A stretch of DNA of 20,644 nucleotides from an uncultured Bacillota bacterium (lineage in GTDB: Bacteria; Bacillota; Clostridia; Lachnospirales; Lachnospiraceae), in assembly GCA_905200905.1 (NCBI GenBank), contig CAJKMA010000052.1:1-20644 (forward strand). The letters run 5' to 3'. A program made the translations under genes and the position numbers. Position 1 is the first letter of the stretch. Each line of letters begins with the position of its first letter. The notes beneath the pieces were generated by a model. The model was given only the letters and a program-made list of their open reading frames with translations, was not told where the DNA came from and did not search any database. Positions 1 through 7,794 of the stretch are shown here, in pieces.

Positions 1-1231
1 TGACTGTTTTATAACGTTTGTATGTATATGGTACGGAAAATTCTGTTTTACCAAAAAGAATCGGTGTATTTTTCGTAGCAAGTGTGTCACCGGTCACTAC
101 GGTATTTAATTTTGCGATTGCACCGATATCACCGGCATGAAGTTCTGCTACTTCGATTGGTTTGGATCCTTCCAGCACATACAGTTTGTTCAGTTTTTCC
201 TCTGTTTCTTTTCCTGTGTTATACAGTGTATCATCACCCTTGATAACACCGGAACAAACTTTAATCAGAGAATATTTTCCAAGGAATGGATCTACGATGG
301 TCTTGAAAACATAAGCAGATTTTGCTTTTGTGAAATCATAGTTTGCCTGATAAATCTCATTGGTCTTCATGTTCATACCAGCACAGGTCTTCTGATCCGG
401 GCTTGGGAAATAACCGCAGATATCATCCAGCAGGTTCGCAACACCCTGAATATTAATGGTGGAGCCCATACACACTGGAACAATACTTCCATCAGAAATA
501 TTCATCTTCAAGGCTGCAGAAACTTCTGCCACAGAGAAGGCTTCTCCTGCAAAATAACGATCCATAAATTCTTCACTGATTTCTGCAACAGATTCCATTA
601 AGGTTTCATGGTATTGTTCTAAGTATTCCTGCAAATATTCCGGTACTGGGCATTCTTTTTTCTGTCCACGCTCAATATATCTTCTGCCGGCCTGTTTTAC
701 AATGTTCACGTATCCTACGAACTTACCTTCTTCACGGATTGGCATGTGAAGAGGTGCAATCTTCTTACCATAAAGCTCTGTTAGTTCTCCTACAACTTTA
801 CGATAGCTGACATCATCGATATCCATCTCTGTTACAAAGAACATTCTCGGAAGATTGTATTTTTCACATAATTCCCACGCTTTTTGTGTACCTACCTGTA
901 CGCCGTCTTTTCCGGATACCACGATAATCGCTGCATCTGCTGCTGCAACAGCTTCTTCTACTTCTCCTACAAAATCAAAATATCCAGGTGTATCCAATAC
1001 ATTAATCTTCACCTTGCCCCATTCAATCGGAACTACAGATGTTGTAATTGAGAATTTTCTCTTAATCTCCTCTTTATCATAATCACTAACTGTGTTACCA
1101 TCTGTTACTTTTCCTAAACGGTTTGTAATACCTGATAAATAAGCCATTGCCTCCACCAGACTTGTTTTGCCGGCGCCGCCATGGCCGAGCAGGACCACAT
1201 TTCTTATTCTGTCGGTTCTAAAAACGTCCAT
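1..1231 (-). CDS. EF-G-like translational GTPase, amino-terminal part (runs off left edge)
   Basis: This is the first 410 codons of an EF-G-family GTPase; the carboxyl end lies outside the window. The ATG at 1231 is preceded by GGGAGG eight bases upstream. Visible motifs: G1 GHGGAGKT at residues 16-23, a switch region with SITTSVVP near 61-68, and G3 DTPGYFDF at 80-87 (canonical EF-G has DTPGHVDF). At the G4 position, where NKMD is expected, residues 134-137 read TEMD. Beyond about residue 280 the sequence continues into the EF-G domain 2 region (KTIVDPFLGKYS). EF-G normally drives ribosomal translocation and recycling. The changed G3 and G4 motifs suggest a paralogue rather than the housekeeping fusA, similar to extra EF-G-like proteins of clostridia. 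The gene stands alone and diverges from tyrA. I am sure of the family and less sure of the function. Confidence 0.9.
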   Translation of the reverse strand, partial: MDVFRTDRIRNVVLLGHGGAGKTSLVEAMAYLSGITNRLGKVTDGNTVSDYDKEEIKRKFSITTSVVPIEWGKVKINVLDTPGYFDFVGEVEEAVAAADAAIIVVSGKDGVQVGTQKAWELCEKYNLPRMFFVTEMDIDDVSYRKVVGELTELYGKKIAPLHMPIREEGKFVGYVNIVKQAGRRYIERGQKKECPVPEYLQEYLEQYHETLMESVAEISEEFMDRYFAGEAFSVAEVSAALKMNISDGSIVPVCMGSTINIQGVANLLDDICGYFPSPDQKTCAGMNMKTNEIYQANYDFTKAKSAYVFKTIVDPFLGKYSLIKVCSGVIKGDDTLYNTGKETEEKLNKLYVLEGSKPIEVAELHAGDIGAIAKLNTVVTGDTLATKNTPILFGKTEFSVPYTYKRYKTV

Positions 1232-1262
1232 ATGTAATACCTCCCAAATTTAGTATGTGTAT

Positions 1263-1291
1263 ATTTTACTAAAAAACTTTCAACAATTCAA
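1263..1291 (-). promoter_or_regulatory. Predicted sigma-A promoter of the EF-G-like gene
   Basis: Read on the minus strand, TTGAAT (1291-1286) and TAAAAT (1268-1263) are separated by exactly 17 bases. This would start transcription about 25 bases upstream of the GTPase ATG, leaving a short leader containing GGGAGG. Both boxes match the sigma-A consensus well, but the surrounding DNA is very AT-rich, which raises the chance of accidental matches. Confidence 0.6.
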
Positions 1292-1393
1292 GTATTTTAT
1301 TCAAAATAAACAAGTTTTTTATTTCTCTGTTTTAGCATAATAAATTCTTTTTCGTGATATAATACATTTTTCACACTTTAACGTGTAGAATCA

Positions 1394-1422
1394 TTGACAT
1401 TTTCTTTTTCCTGTCATAAAAT
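1394..1422 (+). promoter_or_regulatory. Predicted sigma-A promoter of tyrA-aroA
   Basis: A perfect -35 TTGACA (1394-1399) and a -10 TAAAAT (1417-1422) are separated by 17 bases. Transcription would begin near 1430, about 40 bases before the tyrA ATG. That leader is too short for a T-box or riboswitch and none is visible, so no attenuation control of these aromatic amino acid genes is apparent. The rest of the intergenic region (1232-1471) holds this promoter, the opposing EF-G promoter, and AT-rich DNA in which I see nothing else. Confidence 0.75.
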
Positions 1423-1471
1423 GATACTGTTTGACAAGTGATTACGTATAGAAGAAGGAGTATCTTTTTAT

Positions 1472-2569
1472 ATGGAAACAACAACCATTGGTTTTATCGG
1501 TCTTGGTCTTATAGGCGGCTCTATTGCCAAGGCTATTAAAAAATTTCATCCTGATTATCAGATTCTGGCTTACAACAGAACCAAATCTGTGCTGGATGAC
1601 GCCGTATTTGATGGCATTGTAGATGTTCCCTGTGTGGAAAAAGACACACGATTTGCTTTTTGCGATTACATTTTTCTCTGTGCTACTGTAGACTACAATC
1701 TGGAATGTCTTACCTGGCTGAAGGACTTCCTCCGTCCTAGCTGTATTCTCACAGACGTAGGAAGCGTGAAGGGAGAGATTCATAAGCAAGTTACCGCCCT
1801 TGGTCTTACGGCTAATTTCATTGGCGGTCACCCTATGGCAGGCAGTGAAAAAACCGGTTACGAATATTCTACAGACCATTTAATTGAAAATGCTTACTAT
1901 ATTCTCACCCCCTCGGAAGAGGTAGGGCTGGATAAAATTGGAGCTTACACAGAATTAGTCAGTTCCATTGGCGCACTTCCTATGATTCTCACTTGGGAGG
2001 AGCATGACTTTATCACAGCTTCCATTAGCCATCTGCCTCATATTGTGGCAGCCTCTTTGGTAAATGTAGTAAAAAAACTGGACTCTCCTCAAGAACATAT
2101 GAAAACCATTGCAGCAGGCGGTTTTAAAGATATTACCAGAATTGCCTCCTCCTCCCCTCATATGTGGCAGCAAATCTGTCTGGAAAACCCAGAGGATATT
2201 TCAAAAGTACTGGATGAATACATCCGCCAGATTGTCCAGGCAAAATACTTAGTAGATCAAAGAGATGCCAATGGACTTTATCAGATGTTTGCTGATTCCA
2301 GAGAATACCGCAATTCCTTTAGTGATGCAGCTGCAGGACCTATTTCAAAATCTTTTGTTCTTTACTGCGATATTATAGATGAAACAGGTGCTATTGCTAC
2401 CATTGCTACCATTCTCTCTATGAATGGAATCAGCATCAAAAATATCGGTATCATTCATAATCGTGAGTTTGATGATGGTGTTCTGAAGATTGAATTCTAT
2501 GATGAGGAAGCACAAAAACAGGCCGCTGAACAGTTAAAGAAACGAAATTATATGATTTATGAACGTTAG
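1472..2569 (+). CDS. tyrA: Prephenate dehydrogenase with carboxyl-terminal ACT domain
   Basis: This 365-aa enzyme oxidatively decarboxylates prephenate to 4-hydroxyphenylpyruvate using NAD(P)+, the committed step to tyrosine, in the cytoplasm. The amino end has the Rossmann dinucleotide motif GLGLIGGS (residues 10-17). The middle carries the family signatures GGHPMAGSEKTGYE and SHLPHIVAASLV, which form the prephenate site. An ACT domain occupies about 295-365 and is the likely site of feedback control by tyrosine or another amino acid. The length matches monofunctional TyrA-ACT proteins; there is no fused chorismate mutase. The start follows AAGGAG (1455-1460) with an 11-base spacer. The gene is followed after 15 bases by aroA, and its TAG stop abuts the aroA ribosome site, so the two form an operon. 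Confidence 0.95.
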   Translation: METTTIGFIGLGLIGGSIAKAIKKFHPDYQILAYNRTKSVLDDAVFDGIVDVPCVEKDTRFAFCDYIFLCATVDYNLECLTWLKDFLRPSCILTDVGSVKGEIHKQVTALGLTANFIGGHPMAGSEKTGYEYSTDHLIENAYYILTPSEEVGLDKIGAYTELVSSIGALPMILTWEEHDFITASISHLPHIVAASLVNVVKKLDSPQEHMKTIAAGGFKDITRIASSSPHMWQQICLENPEDISKVLDEYIRQIVQAKYLVDQRDANGLYQMFADSREYRNSFSDAAAGPISKSFVLYCDIIDETGAIATIATILSMNGISIKNIGIIHNREFDDGVLKIEFYDEEAQKQAAEQLKKRNYMIYER

Positions 2570-2584
2570 GAAGGTGATAGTTGC

Positions 2585-3871
2585 ATGATATTTCAAAAAT
2601 CTTCTCCTTTAAAGGGCGAACTGACAATTCCAGGGGACAAATCCATCTCCCACCGGGCTGTAATGCTTGGCTCTATTTCAGAAGGAACTACCAGAATCAC
2701 TCATTTTTTGGAGGGTGCTGACTGTTTGTCCACCATTGATTGTTTCCGGAAAATGGGCATTGAAATCCAGCATACGCCGAAAGAAATCCTGATTCACGGG
2801 AAAGGCCTGCATGGACTTTCTGCACCTGCTTCTATTCTGGATGTAGGAAACAGCGGAACCACGACCCGGCTGATTTCCGGAATCCTGGCAGGGCAAACCT
2901 TTACCAGCGAGCTTACCGGTGATGCCTCCATACAAAAACGCCCCATGAAGCGGATTATCACGCCCCTTAGTGGTATGGGAGCTTCTATTGAAAGCATTCA
3001 TGGAAATGACTGTGCACCTCTCCGGATCCATGGAAAACCTTTAACTCCGATTTCTTATGCTTCTCCTGTAAGCTCTGCCCAGGTAAAATCCTGCATTCTT
3101 CTGGCCGGATTGTATGCTGAGGGAAAAACCAGCGTGACAGAACCTTATGTTTCCAGAAATCATTCTGAGCTTATGTTGTCTGCTTTTGGTGCAAAGATAG
3201 ATTGCCAGGGGACTACCGCCTCTGTTCTTGGACATCCAAAACTTCAGGGACAGTCTATAGAAGTGCCAGGGGACATCTCTTCTGCTGCTTATTTTATTGC
3301 AGCCGGACTTCTGATTCCCGGATCTGAGATTCTGATTAAAAATGTGGGAATCAATCCTACCAGAGATGGCATTTTGCGTGTATGCAGACAGATGGGTGGA
3401 AAGGTAGAAATTCTTAATGAGCGGAAAGAAGGGCTGGAACCGGTAGCTGACCTTCTGGTAACTTCCAGCTCCTTACATGGTACAGTAATTGAAAAAGAAC
3501 TGATTCCAACTTTAATTGACGAACTGCCTGTCATCGCAGTCATGGCTGCTTTTGCCAAGGGCACCACAATTATCCGAGATGCCGAGGAATTGAAGGTGAA
3601 AGAATCCAACCGCCTGGATATTATTGTCCATCATTTACAGGCTATGGGGGCAGATGTTACACCAACGGAAGATGGTATGATTATCAACGGAGGCAGAACT
3701 TTGCACGGCGCTGTTCTGGACAGTCATCTGGATCACCGCATTGCCATGGCTTTTGCAGTAGCAGGCATGGCTACTGATGGAGAGACGGAAATCACCAGAG
3801 GCGAATGTGTGGGTATCTCTTATCCTGAGTTTTACAAGGATTTTGCATTACTGGCGGAAAACGTAAAATAA
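2585..3871 (+). CDS. aroA: 3-phosphoshikimate 1-carboxyvinyltransferase (EPSP synthase)
   Basis: This 428-aa protein is the shikimate-pathway enzyme that joins phosphoenolpyruvate to shikimate-3-phosphate to make EPSP, the precursor of chorismate. The substrate-binding segment PGDKSISHR lies at residues 16-24 (K19, S20, R24), NSGTTTR at 89-95, and VPGDISSAAYF and ELKVKESNR follow. The DHRIAMAFAVAG motif is near the carboxyl end. GDKSISHR combined with NSGTT, rather than GSKS and NAGTA, is the pattern of class II EPSP synthases, which tend to tolerate glyphosate; that property is inferred. The start has AGGAAGGTGA seven bases upstream. It is the second gene of the tyrA operon and ends 18 bases before a perfect hairpin. 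Confidence 0.95.
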   Translation: MIFQKSSPLKGELTIPGDKSISHRAVMLGSISEGTTRITHFLEGADCLSTIDCFRKMGIEIQHTPKEILIHGKGLHGLSAPASILDVGNSGTTTRLISGILAGQTFTSELTGDASIQKRPMKRIITPLSGMGASIESIHGNDCAPLRIHGKPLTPISYASPVSSAQVKSCILLAGLYAEGKTSVTEPYVSRNHSELMLSAFGAKIDCQGTTASVLGHPKLQGQSIEVPGDISSAAYFIAAGLLIPGSEILIKNVGINPTRDGILRVCRQMGGKVEILNERKEGLEPVADLLVTSSSLHGTVIEKELIPTLIDELPVIAVMAAFAKGTTIIRDAEELKVKESNRLDIIVHHLQAMGADVTPTEDGMIINGGRTLHGAVLDSHLDHRIAMAFAVAGMATDGETEITRGECVGISYPEFYKDFALLAENVK

Positions 3872-3889
3872 ATTATGTTAAATGAATCG

Positions 3890-3913
3890 TCTCCGCCTCA
3901 TTTGAGGCGGAGA
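3890..3913. terminator. Hairpin between convergent aroA and the BceB-type permease
   Basis: An 11-base perfect inverted repeat (TCTCCGCCTCA / TGAGGCGGAGA) surrounds a TT centre, so the real loop is about four bases. It lies in the 61-base gap between the converging aroA and permease genes. The stem is GC-rich and stable in both directions. Neither side has a strong uninterrupted T-run (plus-strand continuation is TTGAAACAGCAATTC, then TCTTTTATTT), so it may work as a modest bidirectional terminator or as an RNA 3'-end stabiliser. Confidence 0.65.
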
Positions 3914-3932
3914 TTGAAACAGCAATTCTCTT

Positions 3933-5918
3933 TTATTTACTTACAATTCTATAGTAGGTTCTGGCTGTCACACTATAAATCACCACGTACATGGCAGCAA
4001 AAACCAAGAAACAAATTCCCGTGCATACTGCATACATTTCTGTATTTTCCATATTCATAATAATCAGAATCTTATTAAACATAGGGAACGCTGCTGCCAC
4101 ATGGATTCCTGCAGTAATCAGAGGCAGGAAGAATACGGTCAGTACCTGAGAACGAATGGAGGCCCTCACTTCTTCCCTGCTCATGCCTACTTTCTGCATA
4201 ATGGCAAACCGTTCTTTATCATCATACCCTTCTGAAATCTGTTTATAATAAATAATCAAAACCGTCGCCATAACAAACAGCAGTCCCAAAAAGATGCCAA
4301 TGAAGAAGAATCCCCCGTAAAGTCCCATAAAGCCCTGTCTTGCCTCCACACTGGATTCCACATTGCCATGGTATCCCTGCTTTGCCATAACATCATAAAC
4401 TGCTTTTTGAAATTCTTTCTGCTCCTCCTCTCCTGCACGAGCATCAAATCCATAATAGATCCTGATTTTTCCTGCAATATCCGTAAAAACTTCTTTTTGC
4501 TTCTTATATAATTCCTGTATGTCTTCCATATTGGGCATCACAAGAAACTGTGTATTGGCAATGTTCGCTGCAATGATGCCGTTTCCGGGAAAACTTTTTA
4601 GCCGTTCTTTCACCACATATTTCTGGTCAAAAATCTTCATACTGGGATACTCATATGCCGCCCGGTTGCTGTACAGCAACACTTCTCCTGGTTTTAGTTC
4701 TTTTTCTTCTCCTGTTGCTTTATTATAATCCTCTAACGGTACAAACATTAAATTCTGGATAGCATCCATGTCCGTCAGATTCCCTTCCCTTGTGACCAAA
4801 AACGTATCTTGCTGCAAAATGGAGGAAAATGCAAGATAGCGGTATTCCATCTCTTTTGTTGCTTCTATACCAGATTCCTTTTGAAGCTGTTTCACTGCAT
4901 CCACCGCTTCCCTGGCAGTGTCCAGATTTTCATCGTCTGTATATAAAGCAAACTGATTCGGATACCGGGAACGTATAATATCCTCCATTCCAACCATCAA
5001 AGAAGTGGTACAGGCTACCATAAGCAATACACCGGTAGACAAAATACAAATATTTGCCAGCCCTACTGCATTTTGCTTCATACGGTAAATCATACCGGAA
5101 ATACTGATAAAATGCCTGGTTTTGTAATAATAACCCTTGTGGTTTTTCAGAATTTTTAAAAGGGTAATGCTTCCTGCTGTAAAAAGCAAATAAGTTCCAA
5201 TCACCACCAGAATCACAGCCACAAAGGCCAGAGACAGAGAAGTCACAGGATTTTCTGTGGTAATGGCAAGATAATATCCAGCCCCTGTACATAATAACCC
5301 CACAATTGCTATGAGCCATTTTGCTTTTGGCTCTTTTTCCCCCACATTTCCTGCATGAAGAAGATCAATGGGGCTTGCTGCTTTTATCTGTCTTAATGCA
5401 TTGAGAAAAATAAGGGCATAAATCCCAAGAAATAAAACTATGGTTTCCACCACTGCTCTTTTGGAAAGAAAGAATCCAAGAGGAATTTTCCCTCCTACCA
5501 TGCGGGAAACCAGCAAAAACATGGCTTTGTCCAGAGCGATTCCCACAAGAAGTCCTGCCGCCAGAGTAGAAATGGCAGCATACAGATTTTCCCATGCAAG
5601 GAGATGGTAAAGGTGGTGCTTCTCCATACCCAGGATATGAAACAGGCCAAATTCTTTTTTCCGCTGTTTCATGAGAAAACTGTTTGTATAAAAAAGAAAA
5701 ATCAAAGCAAACAGACCAATGACAACACACCCGAAATCCATGGTAAAGGTCATGGTTGTGTCCCCTACCATATCGCTTAAACCTGGATTTAGGGACAGGG
5801 ATTTCACAATATAAAACATGGCAACCGTAAACATACAAGTCAGCAGATAGGGTATGTAAAGTCTCCTGTTTTTGTTTAGCCCACTAGCTGCCAGCTTAGG
5901 ATAAAAAAACTTATTCAT
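3933..5918 (-). CDS. BceB-type ABC transporter permease (peptide-antibiotic resistance)
   Basis: This 661-aa membrane protein has the layout of BceB-family permeases: a first helix at about 21-42, an FtsX-type block with the loop KQRKKEFGLFHILGM, and helices up to about 310. A large extracellular domain of roughly 220 residues spans about 311-530, followed by a second FtsX-type block of three helices to the carboxyl end. BceAB transporters free cell-wall lipid targets from bacitracin or lantibiotics and also act as the true sensor for their partner kinase. I chose the ATG at 5918, with AGGTGG just upstream, over an in-frame TTG 21 bases earlier. This start overlaps the ATPase stop by eight bases (ATGAATAA), so translation is coupled. 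Family assignment is firm; the antibiotic recognised cannot be read from sequence. Confidence 0.9.
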   Translation of the reverse strand: MNKFFYPKLAASGLNKNRRLYIPYLLTCMFTVAMFYIVKSLSLNPGLSDMVGDTTMTFTMDFGCVVIGLFALIFLFYTNSFLMKQRKKEFGLFHILGMEKHHLYHLLAWENLYAAISTLAAGLLVGIALDKAMFLLVSRMVGGKIPLGFFLSKRAVVETIVLFLGIYALIFLNALRQIKAASPIDLLHAGNVGEKEPKAKWLIAIVGLLCTGAGYYLAITTENPVTSLSLAFVAVILVVIGTYLLFTAGSITLLKILKNHKGYYYKTRHFISISGMIYRMKQNAVGLANICILSTGVLLMVACTTSLMVGMEDIIRSRYPNQFALYTDDENLDTAREAVDAVKQLQKESGIEATKEMEYRYLAFSSILQQDTFLVTREGNLTDMDAIQNLMFVPLEDYNKATGEEKELKPGEVLLYSNRAAYEYPSMKIFDQKYVVKERLKSFPGNGIIAANIANTQFLVMPNMEDIQELYKKQKEVFTDIAGKIRIYYGFDARAGEEEQKEFQKAVYDVMAKQGYHGNVESSVEARQGFMGLYGGFFFIGIFLGLLFVMATVLIIYYKQISEGYDDKERFAIMQKVGMSREEVRASIRSQVLTVFFLPLITAGIHVAAAFPMFNKILIIMNMENTEMYAVCTGICFLVFAAMYVVIYSVTARTYYRIVSK

Positions 5919-6678
5919 ACTGATCACCACCTGTTGCAAGAAGTGTCAGGGTATCCGAAATCTTCTGATACATCTGCTCATTGCTCTGTTCACCACGGTA
6001 AATCTGGTGGAACACCTGGCCATCCTTAATAAACAGCACACGTCCTGCATGGCTTGCTGCCTTTGCAGAATGGGTTACCATAAGAATCGTCTGCCCTTCC
6101 TGATTAATGGTATGGAAAATTTCCAGAAGCCCTTCTGTGGATTTCGAATCTAAAGCCCCGGTTGGTTCATCTGCGAGAATCAGTTTTGGGTTGGTAATTA
6201 ATGCCCTTGCTACTGCTGCCCTTTGCTTCTGTCCCCCGGAAACCTCATAGGGGTATTTCGCCAGAATCTCCGTAATCCCCAGCTTTTTTGCAATAGGCTT
6301 TAAGCGTCTACTCATTTCCTGATATTTTTTCCCACTCAGGACAAGAGGCAGAAAAATATTATCCTGGATGCTAAAGGTATCCAGTAAATTAAAATCCTGA
6401 AATACAAATCCCAGATTCTTTCTTCGGAAGGCAGAGAGTTCTTTTTCCTTAATTTCACACAGATTTTTTCCATCCAGGCATACCTGCCCTTTGGTTGGCT
6501 TATCCAAAGCTGCCAGGATATTGAGAAGGGTTGTTTTTCCGGAACCCGATTCCCCCATAATTGCCACATATTCTCCCTTTTCTACAGAAAAAGACACATC
6601 AGACAATGCCTGTACCTGATTTCCTCCGAAACGGGTGGTATAAATTTTTTGAAGGCCTTGTGCCTCTAAGATTGTCAT
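5911..6678 (-). CDS. BceA-type ABC transporter ATPase
   Basis: This 255-aa nucleotide-binding subunit has Walker A GESGSGKT at residues 42-49, a normal Q-loop glutamine in GFVFQDFNLL, the ABC signature VSGGQKQR, Walker B LILADEP followed by TGALDS, and the switch histidine in MVTHS. It belongs to the MacB/LolD/BceA branch and powers the adjacent permease. The reading frame is open to 6768, but the ATG at 6678 is preceded by AAGGAGG at good spacing and starts where family members start (MTILEAQGLQKIY). The upstream extension would run through the promoter. It is transcribed separately from the upstream kinase genes, from a promoter with repeated TGTCA elements, as expected for a transporter induced by its own BceRS pair. 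Confidence 0.93.
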   Translation of the reverse strand: MTILEAQGLQKIYTTRFGGNQVQALSDVSFSVEKGEYVAIMGESGSGKTTLLNILAALDKPTKGQVCLDGKNLCEIKEKELSAFRRKNLGFVFQDFNLLDTFSIQDNIFLPLVLSGKKYQEMSRRLKPIAKKLGITEILAKYPYEVSGGQKQRAAVARALITNPKLILADEPTGALDSKSTEGLLEIFHTINQEGQTILMVTHSAKAASHAGRVLFIKDGQVFHQIYRGEQSNEQMYQKISDTLTLLATGGDQYE

Positions 6679-6708
6679 ACTTGTAACCTCCTTATTGTTT
6701 GTGGCTTT

Positions 6709-6717
6709 ATTATAGCA
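6709..6717 (-). promoter_or_regulatory. Extended -10 promoter of the BceAB-type transporter
   Basis: On the minus strand the sequence reads TGCTATAAT, a perfect -10 with the TGn extension, 30 bases upstream of the ATPase ATG. The expected -35 position, 18 bases upstream, holds only TGTCAG, which is a poor match but lies inside a repeated TGTCA element. A perfect extended -10 with a weak -35 under regulator repeats is typical of an activator-dependent promoter. Confidence 0.75.
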
Positions 6718-6720
6718 AAA

Positions 6721-6779
6721 GAGCCAAAACATCTGACATTGAATCAGGTGACATTTTGGCTCTCTCATGTGACATTTTT
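6721..6779 (-). promoter_or_regulatory. Three TGTCA direct repeats and a dyad upstream of the BceAB-type operon
   Basis: On the minus strand, AATGTCA occurs at 6776-6770, 6755-6749 and 6740-6734. The first two copies extend to a near-identical 14-mer, AAAATGTCAC(A/C)TGA, exactly 21 bases apart, about two helical turns. A nine-base inverted repeat GAGCCAAAA / TTTTGGCTC (6721-6729 and 6754-6762) encloses the two promoter-proximal copies. Position and spacing fit binding of the OmpR-type regulator encoded just upstream (7787-8458); that link is inferred. Confidence 0.6.
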
Positions 6780-6789
6780 GTAAGCTGGA

Positions 6790-7794
6790 TTAATCACAGT
6801 CCAGCTTTATGGTATTGAAATCAATGGACACCTCCGTCCCTTTTCCGATTTCTGAGGTAACTGTAATCTTATGGGAAAGCCGCTTCGCTGTAAGACGGCA
6901 AAGATACAGCCCAAGTCCTGTAGCCTTCTTATCGGCCCGCCCATTATATCCGGTAAAACCATGGTCAAAAATACGGGGCAGATCTTCCTTTGCAATTCCG
7001 ATTCCTGTATCTTTGATTCTCAAAACCTTATCCGTACCTGCTGTAATGGTGATGCTCCCCTGATCCGTATATTTTACTGCATTGGATAAAATCTGCTGGA
7101 GAATAAACAAGAGCCACTTTTCATCCGTAAGCACCTCCATGTTCACCGGCTCATACACCAGACGGATTCGCTTTCTCACAAATAAAGGTGCATATTTTCG
7201 GATAGCCTGACGGATCATCCCATCCAGGTCACAGTTTTGAAACACAAAATCTGTAGAAGTGCTTTCCAGACGTAAATATCCCAGTACCATTTCCACATAT
7301 TGTTCAATGCTAAAAAGCTGGGCAGCCAGTTCCCGGTGTTCCTCCGTATCCTCACTTTGCAATATCATCCGCATCACTGAAATAGGTGTCTTAATCTGAT
7401 GCACCCAGGTAGTATAATATTCCATGCTTTTCCGATTTTCACACTGCCACTGATTTTCTCTGGTATCCAAAATCTTTCGCAGCCCTGTGGCAAGTTCCTG
7501 TAAATCCTGTTCTGTTAAGGTGGCAGCCTTTGGAAGCTCCTCTGGCAAAAGAGGAAGATTACATAGAATTTTCTCATATTCTTTATGGCGTTTCCAGTAA
7601 GAAACATAATGGATGCCAAGCACTGCTGCTGTGATAAGCAGGCAAAGGCATGCCGCATAAATCACTGCCTCCCACTCTAAGTCATACAAAGAAAACACCA
7701 GAAGGAAAACAAGGGAAAAAAGAAAAAACATGCCTGCACAAAACCGGTATTGCCGGACATAGGCCAAAAAACAACTGCTCTTTTTGTTATTCAA
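6790..7794 (-). CDS. BceS-type intramembrane-sensing histidine kinase (kinase 1)
   Basis: This short kinase (334 aa from the chosen start) has two closely spaced membrane helices near the amino end (about residues 18-63) with almost no extracellular loop. The H-box WVHQIKTPIS carries the phospho-accepting histidine at about 132, and the ATP-binding domain has DTGIGIAKEDLPRIFDHGF and ATGLGLYLC. This is the BceS/intramembrane-sensing layout, in which the BceAB transporter rather than the kinase detects the peptide. The start is not certain. A GTG at 7806 has its purine stretch directly against it, whereas the TTG at 7794 has AGGAAGTG nine bases upstream and overlaps the regulator stop by eight bases (TTGAATAA), so I prefer TTG. 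The gene precedes the transporter promoter. Confidence 0.9.
   Translation of the reverse strand: MNNKKSSCFLAYVRQYRFCAGMFFLFSLVFLLVFSLYDLEWEAVIYAACLCLLITAAVLGIHYVSYWKRHKEYEKILCNLPLLPEELPKAATLTEQDLQELATGLRKILDTRENQWQCENRKSMEYYTTWVHQIKTPISVMRMILQSEDTEEHRELAAQLFSIEQYVEMVLGYLRLESTSTDFVFQNCDLDGMIRQAIRKYAPLFVRKRIRLVYEPVNMEVLTDEKWLLFILQQILSNAVKYTDQGSITITAGTDKVLRIKDTGIGIAKEDLPRIFDHGFTGYNGRADKKATGLGLYLCRLTAKRLSHKITVTSEIGKGTEVSIDFNTIKLDCD

Noticed and set aside
137..601. 154-aa open frame on the plus strand
   Set aside because: It lies entirely antisense to the clear EF-G-like coding sequence, has no ribosome site and has no recognisable domain.
1358..1363. Perfect TATAAT on the plus strand between the EF-G-like gene and tyrA
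   Set aside because: No acceptable -35 lies 16-18 bases upstream, and a complete TTGACA-N17-TAAAAT promoter is closer to tyrA at 1394-1422.
6679..6768. Amino-terminal 30-residue extension of the BceA-type ATPase
   Set aside because: It would be translated through the promoter and operator, and the ATG at 6678 has a strong AAGGAGG site and matches family starts.
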